From an uncultured Bacilli bacterium (GTDB lineage: Bacteria > Bacillota_I > Bacilli_A > RF39 > UBA660): DNA of 31,484 nucleotides. The position numbers and the translations under genes were made by a program. A model generated the notes under the pieces. The model had not been told where the DNA came from. It worked only from the letters and a program-made list of their open reading frames with translations, and made no database searches. Location of the stretch: NCBI GenBank assembly GCA_934169415.1, contig CAKPNP010000011.1:1-31484 (forward strand), written 5' to 3'. Of this stretch, positions 13,688-22,198 are shown in pieces (position 1 is the stretch's first letter; each line of letters opens with the position of its first letter).

Positions 13688-13714
13688 AAAAAAATAGATA
13701 GTATTACTATCTAT
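13688..13714 (-). terminator. Terminator of rpsD
   Basis: On the minus strand an 8-bp stem ATAGATAG/CTATCTAT (13714-13707 and 13701-13694) with a 5-nt loop is followed by a run of T. The rpsD stop codon overlaps the stem base. Confidence 0.75.
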
Positions 13715-14309
13715 TGTAGAATTCAACTATTAATGATTCGTTGATATCAGCATTTAATTCGCTTCTTTCTGGATATCTTACATAAGTTCCAGCCATTTTA
13801 TTTTCATCATATGTTACATATTCAACTCTTTTTGATAATGCTTCTAAAGCAGATTTAACAACAACCATATCTTTAGCGTTATCTTTAATTGCTATAACAT
13901 CACCTGGTTTACAAGTGTATGATGGAATATCAACTTTTTTACCATTAACAGTAATATGACCGTGATTAACTAATTGTCTTGCACCACGTCTAGTAGTAGC
14001 AAAACCAATACGATATACTAAATTATCTAAACGGCTTTCAAGTAATTTAAATAAGTTATCACCATGAACACCAGATAATTTACCAGCTTTTTCAAATAAT
14101 GTTTTGAATTGTTTTTCACCAACACCATACATGAATCTAACTTTTTGTTTTTCTTGTAATTGAACACCGTAGTTAGATAATTTTTTAGTTTTTTTACCAC
14201 CATGTTGTCCTGGTGCTGTTGGTCTCTTAGCTAAATCTTTACCATTTTCTAAAATAGAAAAAGATAAATGACGAGCTTTACGATTAATGCTTCCTGTGTA
14301 TCTTGACAT
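13707..14309 (-). CDS. rpsD: 30S ribosomal protein S4
   Basis: 200 residues, ATG with SD AAAGGAG. N-terminal MSRYTGSINRKARHLSFSI, GQHGGKKTKKLSNYG, and the S4 RNA-binding domain (LESRLDNLVYRIGFATTRRGARQLVNHGHITVNG). No zinc-binding cysteines, so this is the C-minus form. A primary 16S rRNA-binding protein that nucleates small-subunit assembly. As in Bacilli it is transcribed alone and not in the alpha operon, and it has a long structured leader with its own promoter. Confidence 0.97.
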   Translation of the reverse strand: MSRYTGSINRKARHLSFSILENGKDLAKRPTAPGQHGGKKTKKLSNYGVQLQEKQKVRFMYGVGEKQFKTLFEKAGKLSGVHGDNLFKLLESRLDNLVYRIGFATTRRGARQLVNHGHITVNGKKVDIPSYTCKPGDVIAIKDNAKDMVVVKSALEALSKRVEYVTYDENKMAGTYVRYPERSELNADINESLIVEFYNR

Positions 14310-14459
14310 CTAAATTCTCCTTTCTTAATATTAATCTAAAAGGCTAATATGCCAATTTGTAGGGTGTTATATTTAAAAATTATTGTCATGCAGCATTTCA
14401 ATAATTACCCCTAGAGGTAAAAACACATTACAAATTTCATACTAACGCTGCTTAGATGC
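14310..14459 (-). ncRNA. rpsD 5' leader, probable S4-binding autoregulatory RNA
   Basis: About 150 nt lie between the predicted start site and the rpsD ATG. In plus coordinates AATTTGTA (14354-14361) pairs with TACAAATT (14429-14436), extended by GTGT/ACAC (14364-14367 with 14423-14426). A local TTACC/GGTAA hairpin lies inside (14405-14409, 14416-14420). GCAGC (14390-14394) pairs with GCTGC (14447-14451) across the first helix, which gives a pseudoknot. S4 represses its own translation through leader pseudoknots in E. coli and Bacillus, so the same control is likely here. Confidence 0.65.
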
Positions 14460-14465
14460 AATAGT

Positions 14466-14494
14466 ATTGTATTATTTTTTTAATTATAAGTCAA
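14466..14494 (-). promoter_or_regulatory. Promoter of rpsD
   Basis: Minus strand: TTGACT (14494-14489), 17 bp, TACAAT (14471-14466). One mismatch in each hexamer. Confidence 0.85.
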
Positions 14495-14498
14495 TAGT

Positions 14499-15473
14499 TT
14501 AAAGTTTAATGTTCATTATTTTTTCATATTTTGGTAAAATACCTGTTTTATCTTTACTAAAGCTTGGCTTAATTTGAAATACTCCTGGATAACTATTTCC
14601 CTCTATTATAGATGCTTTATCATTAGTTATCGCAACATCCCAACCAATGTATTTAATTTCATTTAATTCTTTACTTGCTTCAAGAACTGTTTTTTTAGCT
14701 TCTTCAAATAAAGGAATTTTAAATCCTAATATTTGTTTTTTTGTTATTGGATGTGATTCATATATATTATCATTTTTATCTATAGCAGGAGTTATAATAG
14801 TTCCATCATCAGATACGAATGCATACATTCCACCACTTGAAAAATTATCAACAACATTTCCGTTACCAAATTTTATGATACTTTGAAGTAAGTATGAATT
14901 TTTTCCATCATAAAATGTAAATAATCTAAGAGAATTAACAGATTTATTATATATTTCATTTAATTTATCATTTTGTATAATTATTTCTTCGATTAAATAC
15001 TTTTTATATTTTTCATATAAATTTTCTTCTTTAGTACTTACAATTTTTATACCAACACCGCCAACACCATCAACCGGTTTAACAATAACCCTATCTTTAT
15101 TTTTAATAAAACTATTAAATTCTTCTATACTACTGTTTGGCAATAAGAAATCTCTATTTAAATATTTTTTATATAGTTTATTAAATTCTGCTTTATCATC
15201 TAGTAAGTACCAATAATTTTTATCGTTAAATGTCTTTACTATTTCATTGTTTTTTCCGTTTGTTAAATAAGTTTTTCTTTGCTTATTATTTATAGAATAA
15301 AATTCAAATTCTAAATAATCATAGAATGCAGCTTGATATCTTAGTGAACAGTAAATCATGTCTAATAATATAAAATGTTTATTACTTTTTTCTTTAACTT
15401 TATTTCTTACATTTAAAAGAGAATTTATAGTAGTAGGTTTAATTGAACCTAGTAAAAAACTCATTTTTTTCAT
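14499..15473 (-). CDS. ATP-grasp enzyme, sugar-transfer-associated family
   Basis: 324 residues from ATG 15473, which has a good SD (AGAAGG); an in-frame start at 15524 lies upstream of that SD and is less likely. ATP-grasp features: KDRVIVKPVDGVGGVGIKIV (nucleotide-binding loop), VNSLRLFTFYDG, VDNFSSGGMYAFV, HPITKKQILGFKIPLFEEA, IGWDVAIT and the metal-binding IEGNSYPG near the C-terminus. This matches the ATPgrasp_ST family (PF14397), thought to ligate amino acids or peptides in cell-surface polysaccharide pathways. No glycosyltransferases are adjacent, so the substrate is unknown. Its 3' end lies next to the rpsD promoter. Confidence 0.82.
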   Translation of the reverse strand: MKKMSFLLGSIKPTTINSLLNVRNKVKEKSNKHFILLDMIYCSLRYQAAFYDYLEFEFYSINNKQRKTYLTNGKNNEIVKTFNDKNYWYLLDDKAEFNKLYKKYLNRDFLLPNSSIEEFNSFIKNKDRVIVKPVDGVGGVGIKIVSTKEENLYEKYKKYLIEEIIIQNDKLNEIYNKSVNSLRLFTFYDGKNSYLLQSIIKFGNGNVVDNFSSGGMYAFVSDDGTIITPAIDKNDNIYESHPITKKQILGFKIPLFEEAKKTVLEASKELNEIKYIGWDVAITNDKASIIEGNSYPGVFQIKPSFSKDKTGILPKYEKIMNIKL

Positions 15474-15582
15474 ATATCTACCTTCTTTTAAAAAAATAAT
15501 ATCACGTAATAATAGTTTATTCAATAAAAATTTGTCGTAAAATGTAAAAAAATATGATAAAATAATAATAGAGGTGATACTT

Positions 15583-17286
15583 ATGGATTTAACAATGATT
15601 GCTATTGGCTTATATATCAGTGCAGTTATTTTAATAGTAATAGTTTTAAATCTTATTCAAAACGGTAGAAATAAAGAGTATAAAAAAACTTTGGATAAAT
15701 TGGAAATTGAAAAAAATGTTATTGATAGTACACCAATTAGCTCTGAAATTTCTAAAATTAGATCATTTATTAAAAATGATAAATATGATGATAATTTAAA
15801 TGATTGGGAAAATAGATTTAAAGATATTAAAAATAATCAAATTCCTAAAATAACTGATATGTTATTGGAAGCTGATTATGCTTTAAAACAGCAAGATTAT
15901 AAATCTACAGTTTATAAAATAGTTAAACTAGAGATGGAAATGTATAAAGTTAAAACAAATACCTCTAAATTATTAGATGAAATAAAAGAAATAACATCTA
16001 GTGAAGAAAGAAATAGAGCTATAATAATTAAATTAAAATCTAAATATAGAGAACTAATGGATAAATTTAATGAAAATAAGTCTTCATATGGTGAAATACA
16101 AGATTCTATAGTATTACAATTTGAAAATATATCGAAAAGGTTTGAAGCTTTTGAAATTATGATGGAAAATAATGATTACATGGAAGTTACAAAAATAATC
16201 AAGTCATTAGATGAAATGCTTAAACACATGTCAATAGTTATAGAAGAAGTTCCATCAATAATACTTATGTCTACTAATATTCTTCCTAAAAAAATAGAAG
16301 AAGTAAAAGAAACATGCGATAAATTAACTCATGATGGATATCCGCTTGATTATTTAAATATAGAATATAATGTAGATGAAGCTAATAAAAAAATAGTTGA
16401 TATAATGTCTAGAGCTAAAGTACTTAATTTAGAAGATAGTTTATTTGAACTTAAAGTATTATTAGATTATTTTGATTCATTATTTACAGATTTTGAAAAA
16501 GAAAAAACAGATAGGAAATTATATGATGAAATGTCATCTAAATTTAAGTCAAAATTAGATAAAATTAATGCATTAGTTAACGATATCTATTATCAACTTG
16601 ATGATATAAAAAATATATATAATATGAAAGAAGAAGATGTTACTTTATTAAGTAATGTTAAGGGTGAATTAAACAAATTAAATGAAGATTATGATATATT
16701 AATGGCACATACAGGAACAAGTTTTGCATATTCTAAACTTATAAAAGAAATAGAAGTTATGTCTAATAATCTTAATAATTTAGAAGAAAGATTAAATATT
16801 TCATTAGATACTTTAGGAAATATGAAAGAAGATGAACTAAGAGCTCGTCAACAATTAGAAGAAATCAAGGCAATCCTAAGAGAATCTAAAATTAAAATTA
16901 AAGAATATAATTTTCCAGTTATACCAAAATACTATTATACTGAGTTAAATGAAGCATCACAGGCAATTAAAGATATAATAATTGAACTTGATAAAAAACC
17001 AATTACTATAAGTGTACTTAATACAAGAGTTGATACAGCAAGAGATTTGGTTTTAAAGTTATATTCTAAAACCAAAGAATTATTAAAAACTGTTAAGTTT
17101 GCTGAAATGGCTATAGTATATGGTAATAGATATAGAGCAACTGATGAATTTAATAAAAATTTAACTTACTCTGAAATATTATTTTATAAAGGTGAATATC
17201 AAAAATCATTAGAGTTATCTATTAATTGTATTAATAAGGTTGAACCTGGAATATATAATAAATTACTTAAATATTATGAGGACTAG
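15583..17286 (+). CDS. ezrA: Septation ring formation regulator EzrA
   Basis: 567 residues from ATG 15583, which follows SD GAGGTGAT; a GTG inside that SD would add three residues. One N-terminal transmembrane helix (MIAIGLYISAVILIVIVLNLI) is followed by a cytoplasmic run of long coiled coils, the spectrin-like architecture of EzrA (~560 residues). Recognisable segments include NDWENRFKDI near residue 70 and RATDEFNKNL with the YKGEYQKSLELSI region at the end. It binds FtsZ, prevents extra Z-rings and helps divisome assembly. The position between rpsD and thiI is as in B. subtilis. Confidence 0.92.
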   Translation: MDLTMIAIGLYISAVILIVIVLNLIQNGRNKEYKKTLDKLEIEKNVIDSTPISSEISKIRSFIKNDKYDDNLNDWENRFKDIKNNQIPKITDMLLEADYALKQQDYKSTVYKIVKLEMEMYKVKTNTSKLLDEIKEITSSEERNRAIIIKLKSKYRELMDKFNENKSSYGEIQDSIVLQFENISKRFEAFEIMMENNDYMEVTKIIKSLDEMLKHMSIVIEEVPSIILMSTNILPKKIEEVKETCDKLTHDGYPLDYLNIEYNVDEANKKIVDIMSRAKVLNLEDSLFELKVLLDYFDSLFTDFEKEKTDRKLYDEMSSKFKSKLDKINALVNDIYYQLDDIKNIYNMKEEDVTLLSNVKGELNKLNEDYDILMAHTGTSFAYSKLIKEIEVMSNNLNNLEERLNISLDTLGNMKEDELRARQQLEEIKAILRESKIKIKEYNFPVIPKYYYTELNEASQAIKDIIIELDKKPITISVLNTRVDTARDLVLKLYSKTKELLKTVKFAEMAIVYGNRYRATDEFNKNLTYSEILFYKGEYQKSLELSINCINKVEPGIYNKLLKYYED

Positions 17287-17308
17287 AAAATATAATTTTC
17301 TAGTTTTT
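17282..17308 (+). terminator. Terminator at the end of ezrA
   Basis: ACTAGAAAAT (17282-17291) and ATTTTCTAGT (17295-17304) form a 10-bp stem with a 3-nt loop, followed by T4-5. It includes the ezrA stop codon. Confidence 0.7.
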
Positions 17309-17322
17309 ATCTAGGAGGAAAT

Positions 17323-18026
17323 ATGGAATATAATAGATTGGTTATGAAATATAAAAATTTAAGTGAAGATGAAAAAAATGCAATATTAATCTATAAAAGT
17401 AGATTAAGTTATTGTATAAATGAAATAACTAGTATACCAAATTTTGATAGTATGACAAACTCTGAAATTTTAAAAAATATAAAAGATTATGATAATTTTA
17501 CTAGAGTATATAATGAAATGAAACTTATTTTAGATAATCCATTAAATATGTTATTTAAGTATGGTATATTTAAAAATATTGATTTTACAAGTGAATTAAA
17601 TTTTATATCGAGTATCCTATATGTTTATAAAATTTTAAATAATATTAATATAGTAACTTCATCTAATATGACTTTATATAGAATTGTATCCAGTTCTAAT
17701 CCTAAATTTTTATCAAAAGGTGAATTAGTATCTACAAGTTTAGACATAGATAATTGTGAAAAATTTATTATAGATAATACAGATATAACTCTACTATTAA
17801 CTTAGAACCTAATAGTAGAGTTATAGTAGTACCATATTCAATTAAAATAGATTATCTTACAAATAAATTATATATTGAAAATGAAGATAATCAAAAAGAA
17901 GTAATATTTTTTAAAAATGATAATGATTACAATATTAATTCTTCTAAAACTAAAAAATATCAAAATAATAAGATTGAGATAGTTAAAATGAATGCATTTT
18001 CTAAAAAGCATAAGTTAACAAGATAA
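17323..18026 (+). pseudogene. ADP-ribosyltransferase-like gene broken by a frameshift
   Basis: The first frame (17323-17805, 160 residues, SD AGGAGG) carries LYRIVSS and the strand GELVSTSLDIDNCEKFI; it stops at TAG 17803. The same protein clearly continues in the -1 frame from about 17796 to TAA 18026: INLEPNSRVIVVPYSIKI, then NQKEVIFFKND. Joined, these give the three landmarks of the ART fold (Arg in LYR, the STS motif and a QxE-type Q-K-E), with a total of about 234 residues. The QxE form is that of C3-like enzymes. The catalytic Glu is lost from the upstream frame. The break lies in a 16-bp perfect inverted repeat. It sits between ezrA and thiI, where B. subtilis has the cysteine desulfurase nifZ. 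A sequencing error or programmed shift is not excluded. The ART call rests on weak motifs. Confidence 0.6.
17784..17825. repeat. 16-bp perfect inverted repeat at the frameshift
   Basis: TATAACTCTACTATTA (17784-17799) and its exact complement (17810-17825) flank a 10-nt loop that contains the TAG ending the first frame. It lies inside coding sequence with no T tract, so it is unlikely to be a terminator. Confidence 0.85.
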
Positions 18027-18060
18027 ATATCAAGTATTAAAATATTTGATATTTTATTTT
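18025..18060 (+). terminator. Terminator after the ART-like gene
   Basis: AAATATCAAGTAT (18025-18037) and ATATTTGATATTT (18042-18054), 13 bp with one G-U pair and a 4-nt loop, followed by a T-rich tail. Confidence 0.65.
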
Positions 18061-18136
18061 AACAATTTTTTAATTATATACTAAATAATGCTTTTTAAAA
18101 TTATTTTTATAATGTATAATAAATTTGGTGGTTTTG

Positions 18137-19294
18137 ATGAAAAAATTAGTAATGATTAAGTATGGAGAATTAACTTTAAAAAAGGGAAATAGAAATTTAT
18201 TTATAAATGTATTAGCTGATAATATAAAAAAAGCACTTAAAAATTCAGATGCTAAGATAACTAAAGATAGAGTAAGAATGTTTATAGAATCAGATAATAT
18301 AGATGAAATAATATCTAGATTAGAAAAAATTTTTGGCATACATGGAATAGTTGTAGCTTATAAAGTTAATACTAATAGTGGTGATATAGAAAATGCAATA
18401 TTAGATCTTATATCTACTCATGATTTTAAAACTTTTAAAGTAGATACAAAAAGGGCTTTTAAAGAATTTCCTATAAAATCTATGGAATATAATAATGTTA
18501 TAGGTAGTTTAATTTTAAAAAATAAAAATGTCAAAGTTGACGTACATAACCCAGATACTATATTTCATATTGAAATAAGAGAAAAGTATACATATATATA
18601 TTTTAATGAAATAAAAGGTCTTGGAGGATATCCAGTAGGTGTAGCAGGTAAAGGCTTACTTATGCTATCAGGTGGAATAGATTCTCCTGTAGCAGGTTAC
18701 TTAGCTTTAAAAAAAGGAGTAAGTATAGATTGCCTATATTTTGATGCTCCACCACATACTAGTATTGAAGCTAAAAACAAAGTTATTAAATTAGCTTCTA
18801 TATTAAATGAATATTCATCTAATGTAAGATTACTAGTTGTACCTTTTACGCATTTACAAGAAGAAATATATAAAAATGTAGATCTAGATTACAACATAAC
18901 TATATTAAGACGTATGATGTATAGAATAGCTACATCTATAAGTGATAAATATAAGGTTGTAATAAATGGGGAATCAATAGGTCAAGTTGCAAGTCAAACT
19001 TTAAATAGTATGATTTGTATTAATAGTGTAACCAATTTTCCAATAATTAGACCTGTAGCTTGTTTAGATAAATTGGAAATTATTGAGATTGCTAAAAAAA
19101 TAGGAACATATGAAACAAGTATTTTACCTTTTGAAGATTGTTGTACTATATTTGTTCCAAAACATCCTGTCATAAATCCTAAATTGGATAAATGTGAAAG
19201 ATTAGAAAATTTTGATTATGAATCATTAATTAAAGAGTGTATTGATAATATAGAAATAATAGATAATTACACAACTTCATATGATTTCTTATAA
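18137..19294 (+). CDS. thiI: tRNA 4-thiouridine synthetase ThiI
   Basis: 385 residues from ATG 18137, which follows SD GGTGG; in-frame TTG/GTG codons upstream overlap the SD. Domains: N-terminal ferredoxin-like region (MIKYGELTLKKGNR), THUMP domain and C-terminal PP-loop ATPase with LMLSGGIDSPVAGYLALKKG. Later segments NGESIGQVASQT and LPFEDCCTIFVPKHP are typical. There is no rhodanese domain, as in most Firmicutes. It adenylates U8 of tRNA and installs sulfur; in Bacilli the sulfur comes from NifZ, which is not next door here. The Cys pair in DCC may take part in sulfur transfer. Followed by the SASP genes, as in B. subtilis. Confidence 0.95.
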   Translation: MKKLVMIKYGELTLKKGNRNLFINVLADNIKKALKNSDAKITKDRVRMFIESDNIDEIISRLEKIFGIHGIVVAYKVNTNSGDIENAILDLISTHDFKTFKVDTKRAFKEFPIKSMEYNNVIGSLILKNKNVKVDVHNPDTIFHIEIREKYTYIYFNEIKGLGGYPVGVAGKGLLMLSGGIDSPVAGYLALKKGVSIDCLYFDAPPHTSIEAKNKVIKLASILNEYSSNVRLLVVPFTHLQEEIYKNVDLDYNITILRRMMYRIATSISDKYKVVINGESIGQVASQTLNSMICINSVTNFPIIRPVACLDKLEIIEIAKKIGTYETSILPFEDCCTIFVPKHPVINPKLDKCERLENFDYESLIKECIDNIEIIDNYTTSYDFL

Positions 19295-19360
19295 CCATTT
19301 TTTTCCACTTATAATTTACCTCTTGTAGCACATGATATTAGTGTACAGGAGGTGAGTACA

Positions 19361-19564
19361 ATGAATAACAAAATGACTTCTAAATTAGTAGTACCTGGAG
19401 CTAAACAAGCTATCGAAAAAATGAAATATGAAATAGCTTCTGAATTTGGTGTTACTCTAGGAGGAGAAGCTACTAGCCGTGCTAACGGTAGTGTTGGAGG
19501 AGAAATCACTAAAAGATTAGTTCAAATTGCTGAACAAAATTTAGGTGGTTACCAAGCTAAATAA
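19361..19564 (+). CDS. ssp: Alpha/beta-type small acid-soluble spore protein
   Basis: 67 residues from ATG 19361, 5 nt after AGGAGGTGAG; a GTG at 19352 lies within the SD. It contains LVVPGAKQAIEKMKYEIASEFGV, with the GPR protease site at YE-IA, and the DNA-binding ANGSVGGEITKRLV motif. It coats and protects DNA in the spore and is degraded on germination. CATGATA at about 19332 may be a sigma-G -10, but no good -35 is present. Confidence 0.97.
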   Translation: MNNKMTSKLVVPGAKQAIEKMKYEIASEFGVTLGGEATSRANGSVGGEITKRLVQIAEQNLGGYQAK

Positions 19565-19572
19565 ATTAAAAT

Positions 19573-19598
19573 AGATAGCAATTATTGCTATCTTTTTA
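19573..19598 (+). terminator. Terminator after the first SASP gene
   Basis: AGATAGCAA (19573-19581) and TTGCTATCT (19585-19593) with loop TTA, then T5. Confidence 0.85.
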
Positions 19599-19659
19599 GT
19601 TATTATTGTCACACATTTATATTAATCTACAATCCATAATATAAGTAGGTGGTGATAGA

Positions 19660-19851
19660 ATGAATAAGTTAGTAGTTCCCGGAAGTAAAAAAGCTTTAGA
19701 AAATTTAAAGTATGAAATAGCTAATGAATTAGGAATTTCTCTAGGCGCGGATCAAACTTCTAGATTAAATGGTAGCATCGGAGGAGAAATGACTAAAAGA
19801 TTAGTTGAATTAGGCAAAAAATACTATAACGAAACACAAAAAAACTCATAG
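19660..19851 (+). CDS. ssp: Second alpha/beta-type small acid-soluble spore protein
   Basis: 63 residues, ATG with SD AGGTGGTGAT. Clear paralogue of the gene just upstream: LVVPGSKKALENLKYEIANEL (GPR site at YE-IA), RLNGSIGGEMTKRLVELG. CATAATA about 25 bp before the SD is a good sigma-G -10; the -35 is weak. The two genes are separate transcription units because a terminator lies between them. Its 3' end overlaps clpP by 6 bp tail to tail. Confidence 0.97.
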   Translation: MNKLVVPGSKKALENLKYEIANELGISLGADQTSRLNGSIGGEMTKRLVELGKKYYNETQKNS

Positions 19852-20412
19852 AATTTTATCTATAAGTCCATATTCTAGTGCTTCCTTTGCACTTAAATAA
19901 TTATCTCTTTCTGTATCTTTTTCAATAGTTTCTATATTTTTTCCTGTGTTTTTAGAAAGTATTTTATTAAGTTTATCCTTTGTTTTTAAAATGTGTTCTG
20001 CTGCTATTTTAATTTCAGTTGCTTGACCATTTACTCCTCCTAAAGGTTGATGTATCATTACTTCACTATTTTCTAGGCAATATCTTTTTCCTTTTGCTCC
20101 ACTAGAAAGCAAGAATGCTCCCATAGAAGCTGACAAGCCGAGACAAATAGTTGAAACATCACTTTTAATAGTATTCATAGTATCGTATATAGCAAGCCCA
20201 GCGGTAACACTTCCGCCTGGGCTATTTATGTATAAACTAATGTCATCGTTACTTATACTATCTAAGTATAATAATTCAGAAACTATTATATTAGATGTAT
20301 TATCATCGATTTCACCAGTTAACATAATTATTCTATCTTTTAATAATCTAGAATAAATATCCCAAGCTCTTTCTCCTAATGCAGTTTTTTCAATAATAGA
20401 TGGTACAAGCAT
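19846..20412 (-). CDS. clpP: ATP-dependent Clp protease proteolytic subunit
   Basis: 188 residues, ATG with SD AGGAGAG. Catalytic triad: Ser ~96 in LSASMGAF, His ~121 in MIHQPLGG, Asp ~170 in TERDNYLSA. INSPGGSVTAGLAIYDTM forms the oxyanion-hole strip. Forms a tetradecamer fed by ClpX/ClpC. It has no classical propeptide, since PSIIEKT begins at residue 4. No CtsR or CIRCE site is seen upstream, and I find no confident promoter. Confidence 0.96.
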   Translation of the reverse strand: MLVPSIIEKTALGERAWDIYSRLLKDRIIMLTGEIDDNTSNIIVSELLYLDSISNDDISLYINSPGGSVTAGLAIYDTMNTIKSDVSTICLGLSASMGAFLLSSGAKGKRYCLENSEVMIHQPLGGVNGQATEIKIAAEHILKTKDKLNKILSKNTGKNIETIEKDTERDNYLSAKEALEYGLIDKIL

Positions 20413-20471
20413 TTTATCACTCTCCTAGTAATATAATAAGTATAAATAATAAAAATTATTCAAAAAAATAA

Positions 20472-20500
20472 ATGACAAAATTTTAATTTGTTGTTATAAT
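20472..20500 (+). promoter_or_regulatory. Promoter of the nucleoside kinase-gap operon
   Basis: ATGACA (20472-20477), 17 bp, TATAAT (20495-20500), followed by SD AAGGGTGAT and GTG 20528. Confidence 0.75.
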
Positions 20501-20527
20501 GTAGTATAGAAGAATAAGGGTGATACT

Positions 20528-22189
20528 GTGAATAAAATGATTAAAATAGAATATAATAATAATATTTACGAATTTATGGAGGATACAACATTAAAAGAAA
20601 TATCAGAAAAATTTAGAGGCGATTTTGCTTATCCAATACTTGTTGCACGTGTTGATAATGAAATAGAAGAGTTAACATACAAAGTAGGAAAAAAGTGCAA
20701 AATAGATTTTTATGATAGATCTAGTTTACTTGGTAATGCTGTTTATTCTCGTGCCGTTCATTTTATGATGATAGTTGCAATAAAAAAAGTCTTAGGTGCA
20801 GATGCCGAGGTTAGAATTGAGCATTCTATAGATAAAGGAGTTTATTGTACACTAGAAAATAAGGAAATAACTGAAAATAAACTTAAAAAAGTAGAAGAAA
20901 AAATGTATGAAATAGTAAATACTGATTATAAATTTGTAAAATTAAATGTATCTAGACGTGATGCAATACAATATTTTAAGAATAAACATCAAATGGATAA
21001 AGTTAAAGTCTTTAAATATATTAGTAATACTTTTATTAATTTATATAGATTAGATGATTATTATGACTATTTCTTTAGCAATATGCCATATAGTACAAAA
21101 GTATTAGATGATTTTAAGCTAACATATATTAATAAAAATGGATTTGTTTTAAGTTATCCTTCTGTTGAAAACCCTAAATATACTAAAGATTATTCACATC
21201 ATGAAAAATTGTTTAATGCATTTTTAGAATATACTAATATGGGTAAAATTTTAGATGTTACAAATGCAGCTGATTTAAATGAGGTTGTAACTACTGGTAA
21301 TTATAATTATTTAATACAATTAGCTGAGGCTAGATATAATTCTCAATTATCAAATGTTGCTGATATTATATCTAAAAACAAAAATATTAAAGTTATATTG
21401 CTTGCAGGACCTAGTTCAAGTGGTAAGACGACAACTAGCAAAAAATTAGAAATTTATTTACGTGCCCATGGATTTAGAACTCATAGCATTTCTACAGATG
21501 ATTATTTTTTAGATTTAAAAGATACACCTAAAAAACCAAATGGAGACTATGATTTTGAATCTATAAGAGCCGTAGACACTGATTTATTTAATAAACAATT
21601 ACTTAAATTGTTAAATGGTGAAAAAGTATTATTACCAGAATATAATTTTATTTTAGGTTCAAGGGAATATAAGAAAAAATATTTACAATTAAAAGAAAAT
21701 GATATTATTGTAATTGAAGGATTACATGCACTTAATCCAGAATTAACTTTAGCTATTGATGATATAAATAAATTTAAAATATATATAAGCCCACTTACTC
21801 AATTAAATATTGATAATCATAATAGAATTCATACATCAGATACTAGAAGACTTAGAAGAATTATTAGAGATAATAAATATCGTGGTTATAATGCAACTGA
21901 AACTTTAAAAAGCTGGAAAAATATTACAGAAGGTGAGGAAGAATATGTATTCCCTTATCAAAATGATGCCGATGTAATTATTAATTCAGCACTTATATAT
22001 GAATTAGGTGTATTAAAAACATATGCAGAACCATTATTATTCTCTGTTTCAGAAGAAGATGAAGTATATCCAGAAGCAATTAGACTAATAAATTTTTTAA
22101 GAAATTTTTTACCAATACCAAGTGATGATGTACCTAAAGATTCAGTACTAAGAGAATTTATAGGTGGAAGTTGTTTTAATGATAAATAG
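20528..22189 (+). CDS. Nucleoside kinase with TGS/ThrRS-like N-terminus and uridine-kinase domain
   Basis: 553 residues; GTG 20528 is 3 nt from SD AAGGGTGAT, with ATG 20537 as an alternative. The N-terminal ~60 residues are TGS-like. Next is a threonyl-tRNA synthetase second-additional-domain-like part (SRAVHFMMIVAIKKVLG, RIEHSIDKGVYC). The C-terminal half is a uridine-kinase/phosphoribulokinase P-loop domain: LLAGPSSSGKTTTSKKLE (Walker A ~295), STDDYFLD, IVIEGLHALNP, RRLRRIIRDNKYRGYNATETL. This fusion is common in Clostridia and Bacilli and is often misannotated as threonyl-tRNA synthetase or uridine kinase. Its physiological substrate is uncertain. Followed 9 bp later by gap. Confidence 0.88.
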   Translation: MNKMIKIEYNNNIYEFMEDTTLKEISEKFRGDFAYPILVARVDNEIEELTYKVGKKCKIDFYDRSSLLGNAVYSRAVHFMMIVAIKKVLGADAEVRIEHSIDKGVYCTLENKEITENKLKKVEEKMYEIVNTDYKFVKLNVSRRDAIQYFKNKHQMDKVKVFKYISNTFINLYRLDDYYDYFFSNMPYSTKVLDDFKLTYINKNGFVLSYPSVENPKYTKDYSHHEKLFNAFLEYTNMGKILDVTNAADLNEVVTTGNYNYLIQLAEARYNSQLSNVADIISKNKNIKVILLAGPSSSGKTTTSKKLEIYLRAHGFRTHSISTDDYFLDLKDTPKKPNGDYDFESIRAVDTDLFNKQLLKLLNGEKVLLPEYNFILGSREYKKKYLQLKENDIIVIEGLHALNPELTLAIDDINKFKIYISPLTQLNIDNHNRIHTSDTRRLRRIIRDNKYRGYNATETLKSWKNITEGEEEYVFPYQNDADVIINSALIYELGVLKTYAEPLLFSVSEEDEVYPEAIRLINFLRNFLPIPSDDVPKDSVLREFIGGSCFNDK

Positions 22190-22198
22190 GAGGAAAAT

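Noticed and set aside
15533..15570. 0A-like box and promoter before ezrA (TTGTCG, TGTCGTA)
   Set aside because: One mismatch to the 0A consensus and no well-spaced -10, so not called.
19309..19509. 66-codon minus-strand ORF over the first SASP gene
   Set aside because: Shadow of a well-conserved SASP coding sequence.
20528..22189. Threonyl-tRNA synthetase
   Set aside because: Only TGS- and SAD-like N-terminal parts are present; the catalytic class II core is replaced by a P-loop kinase.
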